64,000 nucleotides of DNA from Atherinomorus stipes (GCA_023101725.1 JALJCO010010250.1:62001-126000); one strand, 5' to 3'. Numbered from the stretch's first letter, positions 11,281 through 23,105 are shown. Numbers and translations are program-made. Notes: generated by a model from the letters alone, not told the origin.

Positions 11281-11825
11281 TTTATATAAATATAAGAAAT
11301 AATGATGAGTGATCACCGTAATTATTGTTTCTGAATCGAACAGAAACAGAACTGATCAGTCCAGCGGCTGGTCTTAAGCCAGAACCTGATCACCAGCTGA
11401 TAAATTTTCCTGGTGATCCAATGGTTACGTCAGCATAAGTGGAGTTATTGATCGGCCTCTGAACCAGCTAATGAATTAGTTTTAGATGGAGGTGGAGTTC
11501 TGCTTTTTACTTTTGCTTCCATTTTGTTGTTGTTTTTCTTCTCCTGTTTGTAGTTTTATGCAGCCTCATGCTTCATGTTCTCTGGTTGTTTTTTCATCTT
11601 AGTGTTTCTTCTGTCTTTAATTCAGTTTGGCTTATTTTGGGTTTTTTTTGTGGTCATTTTGTTTGTTTTTGTTGTGTTGCATCTCAATGTGGTTGGTTTG
11701 TTGATGGTTCTTCTTTTCATTTGTCATATTTAAAAAAATTTTTTTGTTGTTGTTTACTTTCCAGAAGCATATTGGCATTCAAAAGAAAATTGCTCTGCTT
11801 TTCTGAATTAACAAAATGATTTTTA
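11281..11825. other. no gene seen
   Basis: T-rich sequence; the 83-residue frame at 11568-11819 has biased composition and no domain. Confidence 0.45.
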
Positions 11826-12290
11826 CCCCCCCCCCCCCCCCCCCAAAAAAAAAAAACCTTTTAGTTATTTTTTAAATCTTGTTCATTCAGAAAAAGAACA
11901 TTTTTGTTTATTTTTTATAAAAGTATCTGTTTAATTTGGTAAAACAGAATATTTTTATTAATTTTTTGTAAAAAATTATCCCGTTAATTCAGAAAAAGAG
12001 AACTCCTTGAATTTTGGGGGAAAAAATGTCTTGTTAATTTAGAAAAAACATAACATATTTATTTATTTCTGTAAAACGTGTCCCATTAATTCAGAAAAAT
12101 TCTCATTAATTGGGAAAAACAGATTATTTTTTAGTTATTTCTTTTGCTGGAAAAAAAAATCTTGTTAATTCAGAAAAGCAGATCTTTTTTTAAAATTTTT
12201 TGTAAAAATGATCTCGTTCATTCAGAAAAAAACAGAATTTTTTAATTAATTTTTTTTGTTAAGAATATCCCGTTAATTCGTCACCAATTT
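11826..12290 (+). repeat. AT-rich degenerate minisatellite preceded by C/A homopolymers
   Basis: A C19 run and an A12 run are followed by about eight loose repeats of 45-60 bases. Each contains a version of CTTGTTAATTCAGAAAAA followed by a T-rich block ending GTAAAA (near 11878, 11980, 12030, 12088, 12152, 12213, 12268). Unit length and sequence drift suggest old slippage. Confidence 0.65.
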
Positions 12291-12797
12291 CACATTTTGA
12301 TTTGATTTGATATCACTGTGCATCTCTGTGTGTTGCATCCTCAATTTTCTTTTTAACTGCACTTTGCTACTTTTCCCATCAATCAATACAACCAGTGAGA
12401 TAATCATGAACCCAGAAATCTTCCTCTGTTAGAAAATAAAGGACGAACATTACTTATAACTGATTGTTTTGTGGCTGCATTGAATCAGAATTGTCCATGT
12501 TTGCACCGTGATGCATCATAGAAACAATCAAATTCAGCATCCTCAACTTTTCCCCAGTAGGTGGCGTATCAGCCGTTAGATGCGTTGGCTACGTAGGACG
12601 GCATAGCGGCGCAACTCCTGGCTGGAGTTACAACAAAGAACACGACCCAGAAAGGAAGGAGTAGGATGAGGATGGTTTTCTCCTGACTTCAAACGACAAA
12701 AGTCACCGTGTATTTAAACATGGAGCTCGAGTGCCGAGTCGCACAGGAAGTGATGATTCTTTCAACCAATCAACAGATTGGAGTGTGACGCGCTCGA
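12291..12797. other. no gene seen
   Basis: No exon or RNA gene recognised. Confidence 0.45.
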
Positions 12798-12805
12798 CCC
12801 TGTAG

Positions 12806-13184
12806 TAGGGCTGGACGACTATGGAAAACATTATTATCATAGTTATTTTGACTGATAAAGAAATCATGAATAATATACGATTTATTCATTGATTTTTATA
12901 AAAAGTGTTTATTGAACCACCAAAACTCAACCTCAAATGTAACTTTAAAAAAAAAAAACACACAACGGGAAATAAATTAGAAACGAGTAAAGGCGTAAAA
13001 TAAGAATAATGTATTAAAATAATAAAGAATAAAAAGAATACTCAGTCTGAATGGGACTCTTTAATTTTCTCCCCCAGTCTGTTCACTTCAGGATTAATCG
13101 TTTTTCTTCGATTACGGTGTTTTTATGATCGTGAGAAGGCACGATTGAAATCACGATCTAAATTTGATTAATTGTCCAGCCCTA
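12806..13184. mobile_element. hAT MITE with perfect 8-bp duplication
   Basis: Ends TAGGGCTGGACGAC and, at the right, TTAATTGTCCAGCCCTA are inverted. CCCTGTAG is duplicated exactly at 12798-12805 and 13185-13192, as hAT insertion predicts. The interior is AT-rich without coding potential. Confidence 0.9.
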
Positions 13185-13192
13185 CCCTGTAG

Positions 13193-14127
13193 GGTTGGAT
13201 CGTGACCCCAACACAAAGGTCCCAAAAAACGTGGGGGTGGGATATTCTGCTGGAGACAGGGCTTTTTTGTTTAGTCATTTTTGTCTTTTTAGATTTTTTT
13301 CAGTCGTTTTGTTTCTTGATTTTTCTGTTTTATGTCTCCATGTTTTTTTGTCTGTTGATGCTCATTTTATATTTTTCTTTATTTTTGTTATTTTTGTTGT
13401 TTTGTGTCTTTGTGGTTGTTATCTGGTCTAGTAGCTGTTAGTACATTTATGAATATTTTTGCTGATGTTTCCATGTAAAATCTGCTGTTATGAGGCTCGA
13501 CCCGGTCGGAGGACGGCAGACTCAGGAAGCGTTTTTATTTAGTTTAATTTCTTAACTCTTGAATTTTCCAGAACTTTCATCTTCTGCATCTTTTATCCGT
13601 AAAGTGAGAAACACTCGTTTTGTATTTGCTAAAGAAGTTATGATGAGATAGAAGAGGGGATTGTGGGTATTTTGAGGATCTGGAGTGGAACGCCGATGTT
13701 GGGACGATATGCAGACTCTGATTTTACTTAAAGAACAGATGAGACGAAGAATCTTCTCTGAACAGGTAAGAAAACACATTTATGTGAACGTGGCTGCTGC
13801 TCATTGGACGGTTTCATCCTCCTCATCTTGTTTCCTTTGCCTTGCAGCACTGATGGGGGGGTTGTCTTGGTCATTAACGTCCTCTCGTCTGATCATCTGA
13901 CCAGGTAACGTTTGTCTGCAGCAGCTTTTGCTTTACAATCCACAACTCTCCATGTAAAGATCCCAGAAACACCATAAATGCTTCATCTGATGGAGATCAG
14001 GACCTTTATCTCCAAACTCTTTAACATTTAACCAAGTTTGAATAAAAATCCCAGAAAAAAATCTCTTTTGAAAGAACCTGAGATGAACACATTAGTTTCT
14101 TTTTATAAGTTGGGTACAGAAGACGAT
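13193..14127 (+). other. no gene seen; one candidate noncoding microexon
   Basis: A polypyrimidine tract and acceptor TTTGCCTTGCAG end at 13848, and a donor CCAG/GTAACG follows at 13905, bounding a 56-base candidate exon (13849-13904). A second donor-like CAG/GTAAGA is at 13765. With no homology these are only signals, and could be spliced into the 5' UTR of the downstream gene. Confidence 0.3.
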
Positions 14128-14911
14128 CACGCTGCGTACGCACCAAACGCGTCAAAGGCGTCAGGTGTACATGCAAAGTCAATGGCCGCCGTGCGTCTAG
14201 GAGGCGTTGAGATCCCTGCGGCTCGTCTAGAGGCGTGTTGCATGTTTCGCGTGTTGAGTTTTGAGATTTTCAGCATTCGACGCGCATCAAGGCGTCTGAG
14301 TTGGAAAATCAGAACTTCGGCATCTTGACGCAGGTCGTCAACCAATCAGAGCGACTCGATGTCAGGACGCATACACACATTTTATGACAGGACGGAATCT
14401 CCTCCCTCTCTGATAACAGAGGAGGATAAACTGTGATCTGGGTCCGGTCTCGGTGTCTGAACCTGCTGTGCCGATGGGATTTACTGGGCTTATAATGCTG
14501 CCCCATGTCGGGACAGCGGGACGTTAAACTGGGACGGATCAGAAAGGTGAAAGCGCCCCTCATCAGCGCACAGGAGTAAATGATGAAACTCGTCACAGTC
14601 AGAACACCTGGAATCATCTGGTGAACCCAGATCCAGAGCAGAGACGCCCGACAACGACGCTTCCTTGCTTTGTTAGTTTTAAAGCCGAGCCGCTCTCTCT
14701 CCTGCATCTGCCATCGTGCAAACAGACCGGTGACGGGGAGGGGAAGAAGAGACTCCTCCCGATGCGTGTCCAGCGCGCCTTGGCTGGACATCCCTCGACA
14801 CGCATCTTGATGGTGGAAAATCAAGCGTCTGACTTTTTTGCGACCCAGCGTCCAACTCTGGGTGTCAGGCGCGTTTTTGATGCCCAAATCACGTTTGGTA
14901 TGTACGCAGTG
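14128..14911. mobile_element. MITE with CACGCTGCGTACGCACCAAACG ends
   Basis: The left end CACGCTGCGTACGCACC and the complement of the right end CACTGCGTACATACCAAACG are imperfect inverted repeats. The element is CG-rich (repeated GGCGT and GCGTC motifs) against AT-rich flanks. ORFs inside overlap on both strands and show no domain. Superfamily unassigned. Confidence 0.6.
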
Positions 14912-14912
14912 T

Positions 14913-15061
14913 CAGGGCCACTGAAGAAAAAAAAATTCTGAGAATAAAGTCAGAATTCTGACTCTTTTCCAGAACATTAAAGTTTGTTTTTCCAATTTCT
15001 GAAAAAGTCAGAATTCTGACTTATTTTCTCAGTATTTTATTGTTTTTCGTCAGTGGCCCTG
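14913..15061. mobile_element. small palindromic MITE
   Basis: CAGGGCCACTGAAGAAAAA on the left and TTTTTCGTCAGTGGCCCTG on the right form inverted ends. The interior has GTCAGAATTCTGAC twice, itself a palindrome, so the whole 149 bases can fold into a hairpin. Confidence 0.65.
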
Positions 15062-15589
15062 ATCCTCGTCCGTACGTGGGAACACGGAAGCAGCACAAGC
15101 AGAAACACACAGTTATTAACTTTGTATTTATCCAAGTTGTGTTGATCTGCCGACGTTTCAGACGTAATATTTTATGGAAAGAGATGGCATGGAAGGATTT
15201 TTATGATTACTTAATCGTGGCATTTAACACCGGGGTTATTGTGAAATCAGGTAGGGGTGACATCCTGAGAGGCAGTCTTTTGTTTATTGTTTCCACATTC
15301 CTAAAAAGAGTCTGAATCATCAGTTCTGGTGGAAAACCTGAAGTTTATCCAGGATCCGTCGCACCACGTTGTTTCTGTCTGGATGTCAACAGGAACCCAG
15401 TCAGAGAAAAGTTGGAAACATTGATCCCAACTTGCTCTGTAGAAGGTGACATTCAGCATCTGTTGCCATGGTGATGGATTATGTTTAACTCTAGTGATGC
15501 AGCTCTGTGGTGTCCATCAGAAATACTGAAATATTTTACTCTCTCTCACAGACTCCCCAACACGGAGCGGTGATGTCACCGTCTGTCAG
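15062..15589. other. no gene seen
   Basis: No recognisable exon or element. The 91-residue frame at 15040-15315 has no known domain. Confidence 0.45.
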
Positions 15590-15714
15590 CCTATCATAAA
15601 GCAGCGCAGTGTGACATCACTGTTTGTGTGATGTATTGATCGATCAGCTGTTACTGATGCAGTCCCAGTGTCCTGGTACCGGACCGGCCTGAGCTCCACC
15701 ACCTTGCCAGCCTC

Positions 15715-16010
15715 ATCATTGGCTGAAGGAGGCGACACCTGACTGGCTGGCGGGAAGGAGGGGGGCGGGGCCATCAGCTGATTGACCCGTAGGAGGAGGA
15801 AGAGGAGGAGCCGGAGGAGGAGAAGCTGAGCCGAGTGGGTAAATCCACGATGAGCCGGCTCTGCTGCAGACAACAAGTGTTCAGAGAGGAAGAGGAGGAC
15901 GAAGGAGGATAAAACCAGGCTTCTCTGTAACGGAGCGAGGGAGCAGAAAAGGAGGTTACCACGGCAACTCAGAGGACGTGGTGGCAGCGGCGAGAACAGA
16001 GGACACTCAG
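15715..16010 (+). promoter_or_regulatory. candidate second promoter and noncoding exon
   Basis: An inverted CCAAT box (ATTGG at 15718) and an Sp1-type GC box (GGGGCGGGGCC, about 15762-15772) precede a purine-rich, CG-containing stretch. It ends GACACTCAG followed by the strong donor GTAAGG at 16011. No long plus-strand frame crosses it, which suits a 5' UTR exon. I infer an alternative first or second noncoding exon of the EFA6/PSD gene. It lies 6 kb downstream of the other candidate at 9957. EFA6 genes are known to use alternative 5' ends, but this assignment is inference. Confidence 0.45.
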
Positions 16011-17218
16011 GTAAGGTTACAGCTGAGTGTGTGTGGCACATGTGTGTGCGTACGTGTGGTTTTATAAGTGTGTGTGTGGGTGTGTGTGCTGGCAGATTGA
16101 GGATTGGAGATGGGGGGGGGGGGGGGGGGGGTATCAGGGAATCCTATTAGCAGAGTCCAGGAAAAGTAGGGCTAACTGTGTGCTTATCAGTCTGAGTGTG
16201 TGTGCGTGTGTGTTCATGCACACACACAGGGAAGCAGAAACGCTTCAGTTTCAGGTTTTCTCTTCCTATCAGATGCTTTTAGTGACTCCGGACGTTCTCC
16301 AAACTTCTGCTGGAACCTGCATCCAGATGAAAACTCAGAGGAAACGAGTTTCTGGTGTAAAACAGTCCCTGATTTTATTACTGATGCTTCATTCGATTAA
16401 AAGATCTCAATCTGAACGATCAGTTTAAAGCATGAATGCAGCAGAAGCCGTGAATTCTGTTTGACGTCGAGTCGAGCTGTTCAGTTTCAGCTTCAGATGA
16501 TCGACAGGAGAAACTAATCAGAGACGAACTTCATCCGTGGGATTTTTCCTCTCATCTGTTTTTGTTGTTGTAAAACGTTGGAATGAGTTGTTTTGGTGTT
16601 TGAATGGAGCTGGCGAGACTCTGCAGAGTCGGCGTGACGCTCCCGTCCTGCTGAAGTCTGCAGTTCAGCTCACGGTTGTAAGTCAGTTAAGCTGTAAACT
16701 GAGCTCAAAGTTCAGTGCAGATAAAACTCAGTTTCTGTCCTCTGAACAGACGTCTTCATGCTCCTTATTTCTCCTTCCTGTTGAAACTTGTTGAAAACGT
16801 GAAATATTTCGATCATTTTAAGTCCCACTCTTGGTTTCCATGTGTGATCTTCTGTCTGGTTGATGATGTAGTCTGAACAGTTTGATGTAATAATTAAGGA
16901 AGTAGTTGGATTGTGGATTCAGTTTCACCTGGTTCTGCTTTTGGTTCTAGTTTCCAGCTGAAAGGTAATGAAAACCTTTCACACCTGATAACACGTGGAG
17001 CAAAGATCCATGATCCCGCCACGTCTTCCCTGATCCATTCATACATGAGTTTGCAGGTGCTTCGCATGAAAATGAGAACAGAAATCTGTGCAGTTTTTAT
17101 CTTTTTAATATTTTTTTAAAGCTGGATTTATTTAAAAAAAATACCAAAAAGGTTGGTTGATAATAATTGCCTATTTTTATAGACCGAGTCGTAAAATTTA
17201 AGAGATTTTTAGAATTTT
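16011..17218. other. putative 5' intron sequence, no gene seen
   Basis: Contains TG-rich simple sequence (16027-16090), a G22 run near 16111-16132 and a (CA)n stretch near 16218. Nothing else recognised. Confidence 0.45.
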
Positions 17219-17234
17219 AGAGGTTCTAGCCAAG

Positions 17235-17500
17235 AGTACATTCCTGCAGTTACAAGGGCGCCGCCATACATCCAATCCATGCAGGAAGTCTCAAGCGGAA
17301 GTTAGTTCAACACGCCAAGAGTATCTATCTGTGACTTGCAACCCAGACGCGTGTGGTGTAGTTGGGTGGTTAGGGTTAGGGGAAGGTTTAGGGTTATAGT
17401 TTAGTAAGTTACATGAAGAAGAAACTTCCTTTTGGGAATTCCAGCGTGGATTGGATATATGGCGACGTATCGTGACTGCAGTTGGGTCCCTCTCGTTTTA
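17235..17500. repeat. inverted repeat enclosing telomere-like TTAGGG units
   Basis: CGCCGCCATACATCCAATCC on the left and GGATTGGATATATGGCGACG on the right form arms, with CTGCAGTT further out on each side. The loop holds GGTTAGGGTTAGGGG and TTTAGGGTTA (17369-17396), similar to vertebrate telomere repeats. This is probably an old MITE rather than a true telomere remnant. Confidence 0.5.
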
Positions 17501-17623
17501 GCTCCTCAGAGTTTTCTCATGTATAAAATCCATAAGTTATTACAGATTACTCCAAGTTATCCGACTTTGATGGTCATGTAAACAGGCTTATTTAGTTGAT
17601 CTGTTTCATGAAGACATCTTCAC

Positions 17624-19268
17624 TAGGACTGCTACGATTAGTCGAGTTTGAACCCTAAGCCCATTTCTCTCGAAATTGCATACTCCAATTAAAATGAGTG
17701 TATCTCTGCAACCACAAGGCCTATTCAAATAAATTTGGTGTCAAATTGAAGAAAGCACTTCTGAGATTTATGGAGATGTGTAAATATAAGTATGTTTGTT
17801 ACTGATGAAGAGTAAATGAAGATGGTACAGCAAAATTTCAAACCTGGCCTTAAAAAAAAGACACACTTTCAGCATTAGCAACTCTGAAATGATGCTTTAT
17901 AAGCTATTAATCTTGTTCAATCCAAAGTAAAATATGTTGACATTGTTCCTGCAAAGATCTCCCCTTCTAAAGTAAAGCAGAACAGAATTACAGATTTTAT
18001 TTTTACAAAAAGTTCAGGCGAGGTTTTCAAAATGGCCACTTTGGCACAGTTGGTAATGTTATCGTCCAACATGCCACAGTATTATAATTCTTCTATAATA
18101 GATATATTTTTAAAAAAACAACAAAAACAGCCTCAAACTGCAGCTTTTATGGTATCTGTTTCTGCACACGCCCTCACAGCGTCCTTACCTGGCGGTTTGT
18201 GGTTACGCACACCCATAACTCCACAACGGATTGGTTGATTTTGGTAAATGAAACATCGATCAATTGTTTAGAGCCAGTAGAATGTATCTAGACCCCTGTG
18301 GGAAAGATTGACAGTACTTTCGGTAATGCGGTAATTTAGCATTGGTACCTGCATCGGTAGATTGTGAAGCTGTCTGCTGGGTCTTAAAGACCTTTGTCTA
18401 AACCGAAAGTGTTTCATGTGTTGCCCCAGAGATTATTTTCAAACAAACAAGTGTGGATTTACCAATAAAAAATAGTTTTCACGGAGAAACAGCAAAGGTA
18501 AGACAAATCTTAAAACTAGTTTGTGGCTTAACGGTTCCTGCTGTTGCCGCTTATTGGCTTCTGTCTCTCTAATGTTTTGGTGTAGACGACTGTGGAGCAC
18601 ATGGTCGGATTCTGCAGAGTCTCAGCGTTAATTTGATATATAATTTGTGAGGGTTTGATGCGGAGTTGTGGCTGTGGAGACAGAAATGTTGTACATAGGT
18701 ACTATTATGCCGTGTATTTACATTTTATATTTTTTATTTTATTTGGATATAACTTTAGTTGTGTTTCGCACAATTAGAAAAGGTTTGTGCTGTCTTGTAG
18801 CCTAGCTTCTGCAGTTTAATTTGATGTGCCACATTGCAATTATCTCCGTCATTAATGCATTGTTTATCACCGGCGTTTTTGTTGAGTAACAATCACGAGG
18901 GGCCTTATAAGGTCCCTTTGGGGTTCAGTTATCTAATTAACTAATCATCAGCTATCAAAATAGTTGACAACTAATTTTGTAATCAACTAGTTGTCTTTAA
19001 GCTTTGTTTTTCCTCTCAAAATTGCTACTGTACCTTCTGCTGCCTTTTTTGTCTTTCTGTCTGGTCATCTTTTCTTGAATAAGTTAACACACACACTAGC
19101 AGTCAAAAGTTTGTTGATGTTATTTGATCAGATTAAATGAGAAAGTGTTCAAACTTTTGACTGGTACCGTAAATATGCTACAATTTTCGTATGATCCGAT
19201 TAGTCGTCTAAATGCCCAAATAATTGGTGACTAGTTGATTATAGAAACAATCGTTTGTAGCAGCCCTA
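17624..19268. mobile_element. hAT-ended element, expanded copy
   Basis: Left end TAGGACTGCTACGATTAGTCG and right end GTTTGTAGCAGCCCTA are inverted. The 8-mer ATCTTCAC is duplicated exactly (17616-17623 and 19269-19276). Same family as 6323-8795 and 21819-22145. About 1.3 kb of unrelated sequence (17650-18930) sits inside, with no frame I recognise. A Tc1-type palindrome (CAGTCAAAAGTTTG, CAAACTTTTGACTG) is at about 19099-19165. Confidence 0.85.
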
Positions 19269-19284
19269 ATCTTCACCAGTATGC

Positions 19285-19905
19285 CAGATTTCCCTCCTCA
19301 GTACAATGGTTGGGTACAGTAAGGATATGCGGCTCTACCTCGAAACCAGGTTGACTTTTGATTAGCTACCACCTTATTTGGAAAAAGTAGGTCAACCTGC
19401 CAGCTGCTAGCTTTTGTTCACTAAGAGGCTGTTTGCATCATGGGCACTTCAGACAGTGAACTTAGGTTTACCAGACAAGACAGCATTTAGAATATAAATA
19501 AACTTACAGGTAATGACAACGTTGTGGTTGCCTCCTTGAGTGTTGCTGCAGAAGATTTTTTAGAAATTCAGTTGTTCGAAATCCCCTACTTGTATTCACC
19601 CATGTTCAGCGGTCAAACTAGCTTGACTCACGCCAGTGTATCAGCTGGGGGAGGAGAGGAGCGGAGGGGGGAGGCTGCTTGCTTGATGGTGAAAATGGTG
19701 AAAAAATATGAATTGCATAGAAAGCTGATTATGTAGAATGAAACGTTGCTGTCTGATTCAACCGTTTTTGTACAAAGACACAAAGCTGACCACCCATGAA
19801 AAGAGACTCTGATGCTTTCTATTGACATTCACATGGCTTCATTAGTGCACAACAGATCAAACTATACCCCCCAAACCACTGAAAAAGTGAAATTTGTTGT
19901 TATAA
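19285..19905 (+). repeat. interspersed repeat, family E copy
   Basis: Shares long stretches with 32985-33330 and 39560-40273, including ATGGGCACTTCAGACAGTGAA, GACAGCATTTAGAA and TACAGGTAATGACAACGTTG. The 39.5-kb copy is flanked by TTAA. This copy lacks clear ends. A short frame, MGTSDSELRFTRQDSI, starts at 19440 and is followed by a donor-like TACAG/GTAATG. Confidence 0.6.
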
Positions 19906-20930
19906 CCCCTTGTTGTCATAAGGTCTCCCCCTTATGACAATTTGGTGTCATAAGGGGGACATTTTTCACTGCTGCACCACTAAACCTGCTTCACCCACAG
20001 AAACTCCTTTAAATCTACTGCGAGCTGCTTGAAGTGACCCGAAGCATGACACTAACCGTTGGGTGGAGGAAAGCATATCCACAGATTTTAAAACAAATCT
20101 GCCTCCAAAAATGAAAAACACATTATCTACCCTAAACACAGATGTCCTGATAACAGAACATTCAGGTAAAAATGTAGAAGTGAGCTTTATCTTTGCATTG
20201 AAAAGTGATGGTTTTTTCAGGGATGAAGATAAAAACTTCTGGGACACCGGTTTGTCTTGTTTACATTCCTGTCAAAATTACATTTTTACTTCCTGCATTA
20301 GTTTGATCTAGTCACACATGGCTGCAGAAGAAAGTTTGCTCGTGTTTAGACATGCTGGGTTTGCTGCTGTGGATAGAACAGCTGCACTTTCAATGTTTCC
20401 TCTACAAATTTATGTACAGGCCACAGGAAAGGGGGTGGGGGAGAGGTTGATGGCCTACACCGGCCTTTCCCAAATTGGGGGTCCCATGACCATTGCAGAG
20501 GGTTGTCAGATCACTGTAAAACAAATAAAATACATAATAAAGTAGTCCTGTGCGCTATTATAGGGCGAATCATCCGTGCAGTTAACTCATTAATTTACTA
20601 CACAGCTAAATTATATTAAAAATCCCAATTTGGCATTATCTCATTGAGAAAAGCTGATTTTGGGCATGTAGTTGGTTTGACATAATGGTGGTCTGAATCC
20701 ACTAAAAAACACTTTGTCCTCCTTATTTATAAAGTTTCTTATGTCTTCAAAGCCTAATGGCCGATTGACTTCTGGCTGGTGTGTACTGCATTTTCGTTTT
20801 GACCTCTGCGGTGCATCAATTCGCACTGGGAGCATTTCAGATCCCGCCTCCCTGCATGCTGTGTTCACATGCAGAGCAGATGTCTGACAGCAGAGCATCC
20901 TACCGCTGCTGTGCTTCTGGAGGCGGCATA
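19906..20930. other. no gene seen
   Basis: A local palindrome with TTATGACA and TGTCATAA lies near 19912-19960. Otherwise there is no exon, RNA gene or assigned repeat. Confidence 0.4.
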
Positions 20931-21225
20931 ACGTAACTGTGGAGAGCCGCTATGGCTGAGTCAATGCAGAGGAAGCATGGTGTGCTTTACCTTCGTGCTG
21001 GCAAGGACCAAAGTCACAGAGGACTCTGCTGTTGAAGTGGAGACCAAGCGGCAACCTCTGGTGGCCAACTTTGAGTCTGCCTGGAAGAAGTCATTTTTTG
21101 TAGCTCTCCCTTCATTCACTAGGGGCTGCAAAACAGAGCAAATCCCCATAGACTCCCATGTTAAAAACACCAACTTCACGGCAGAAAGGAACAGGTTTAC
21201 AGCCTGGCTCAAAAAATAATTTTAG
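20931..21225 (+). repeat. probable interspersed repeat with an open frame
   Basis: CCCCATAGACTCCCATGTTA followed by CCAACTTCACGGCAGAAA and TTTACAGCCTGGCTC is a sequence type I know as dispersed in fish genomes, from general memory rather than a search. The 80-residue frame at 20977-21219 has an antisense frame of the same extent and no domain, so I do not call it a gene. Confidence 0.4.
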
Positions 21226-21818
21226 GTTTAATAGGTCAAGTTTACCTTCATGTCAACTTTGAGGGGGGTGAATTTTTTTATAACTCATCCATTTAGATGT
21301 TATATATTTTGAAATTACAGATAAATAGGGGCGTGTCCTTTTGATCGACATGCGGCAGACCGGAAGCCCGGCCTGCGGACCGGTGGCTCCCAGTTAGCTC
21401 CTGTCAGTAAGGTCTCAGTTTGTAGCAGAGTCGCACAACGGTGGTTTTTAGTCAGATAATTGCAAGTCTAAGTGTGTCTTACCTTTACACCGCCGCTTAG
21501 GGGGGTTATCTTTGTTAGCTCCTGTTAGTTTTGAGTTAGCTTGGTTAGCGTTTAGCCCAGAGTACATCAGCTGTCAATCATTTGCTCGTGGCTGGAGCGG
21601 CCTTGCCTTTGCCCATTTTAGTACTTTCCGGGAGTGATGACACATGTGACACGGCAAGATGGCGACGGTGGGACACACCCAACTGGCTTCTTTTTTAGCT
21701 CTTCAGAAACCAATGGGTGACATAGCGGAAAGTTCGTCCCTCTCTGTTAACGGTCTATGGTGGAAATGTGACGGTGGCGTATTTATGGCAATTAAAAAAA
21801 GAAAAAAATAGATTATAT
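21226..21818. other. no gene seen
   Basis: Repetitive-looking GTTAGCTCCTGTTAG / GTTAGCTTGGTTAGCG motifs near 21510-21555. No exon recognised. Confidence 0.4.
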
Positions 21819-22145
21819 AGGGCTGCCACAATTAGTCGATTAATCGACTAATCGTCGACTATCAAAATAATCGACAACTAATTTAATTATAAACTTATCG
21901 TTTATTGTTTTTAAGCTTTGTTTTTCCTCAAAATTGCCACTGTACCTTGTGCTGCCTTGTCTGTCCTTCTGTTTGGTCAACTTTCCTTGAATTGTATATT
22001 GACATAAACACACACACACACCACAAACTTTTGACTGGTAATGTAAATATGCTACAATTTTTGTATGATCCGATTACTCAACTAATCGCTAAAATAATCG
22101 GTGACTACCAGTCAATTATCAAAACAATCATTTGTAGCAGCCCTA
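21819..22145. mobile_element. compact hAT MITE
   Basis: TAGGGCTGCCACAATTAGTCG and TTTGTAGCAGCCCTA are inverted ends of the same family as 6323-8795 and 17624-19268, without later large insertions. Inside is the Tc1-type ACAAACTTTTGACTGGTAAT. The flanking 8-mers do not match, so the duplication has decayed or an end is displaced. Confidence 0.8.
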
Positions 22146-22946
22146 ATTGGCAGCGGCTGGGATTCAGGAATGGCGGCCAGTCGCTCCTAAATGAACGTAG
22201 AGGAAATGCTGAGTTTGTTTTCTGATGGAACTGTAACACATCAGGCTTCAGGAGGCTCTTCATCACAAGCAGAAACACCAACATCACAGTTGGACTCCTC
22301 ACACCTGGACCAGGGAGCCTCATCCGGATGTTGGTGAAGGAGCTGAGCCTCCAGATGACTCTGATTGGCCTCCTGTCACACAGCCGATCTCCTGCACGTT
22401 GCAGAGGTTTGATCACTTTAGCAGCTGCTCAGAAAGGAAAACCTGGCAGCTCAAACTGCTGCAGGCTTTCTGTTCCCAGCATTTTTCTGCTTTTAGCTGA
22501 TGGAGACAGCAGACGTGCAGACAGGAAGTGAAGAGGTGGAATCACAATCCCAGACTGGTCTTGTGATACTGAGATACCCCCAAAATGTCTGGAGGTCTGA
22601 ATTCTCAGCTCAGAGCTCTTTATTCACTTACTGCTGTTTGGTGTTTAATGAGCCGGTGGTGTAAAAATGATGCTGCTGAGGAGGTGGAGAAAACCTCACC
22701 TCTAGAATCGCTGTTGAAATATTTAGTTTTTGAAAGCAACACAACATAACTTTACAATTGTAAAACTTTCTCCCTCCGACTTGTTTTGATGCCACAGTGA
22801 CTTTCATTATGTTTATTCCTGGAGCTGTCCTGAATTTCGCTTTACAGCACCTTATCACACCTTCACCAGATATCATCACACTGGCGGCTTTGAATGTGGA
22901 CCATGGCTGGTTCAGAAATACAAGACATTATCAGAGGAAGAGAGGA

Positions 22947-22983
<37 letters not shown>

Positions 22984-23097
22984 CAGAGCAAGAGAGAAGA
23001 TGAGTCAAAATAAGACTGACTTTTACTGGCTGGAGAGATCTCAGAGAAGAGATGGGACAAAAATGATGCTTTAATGTGCAAGTGTATTTTCATTGAT
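22146..23097. repeat. no gene seen; (GA)n microsatellite near 22945-22990
   Basis: A GA run of about 14 units is embedded in purine-rich sequence. The rest is unassigned. Confidence 0.6.
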
Positions 23098-23105
23098 CTA
23101 TTTAT

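Noticed and set aside
14309..14887. 192-codon minus-strand frame
   Set aside because: Lies inside a CG-rich MITE, with competing frames on the other strand and no domain.
15586..16041. 151-codon minus-strand frame rich in Ser/Leu
   Set aside because: Arises from purine-rich plus-strand sequence of the candidate promoter/exon; low complexity.
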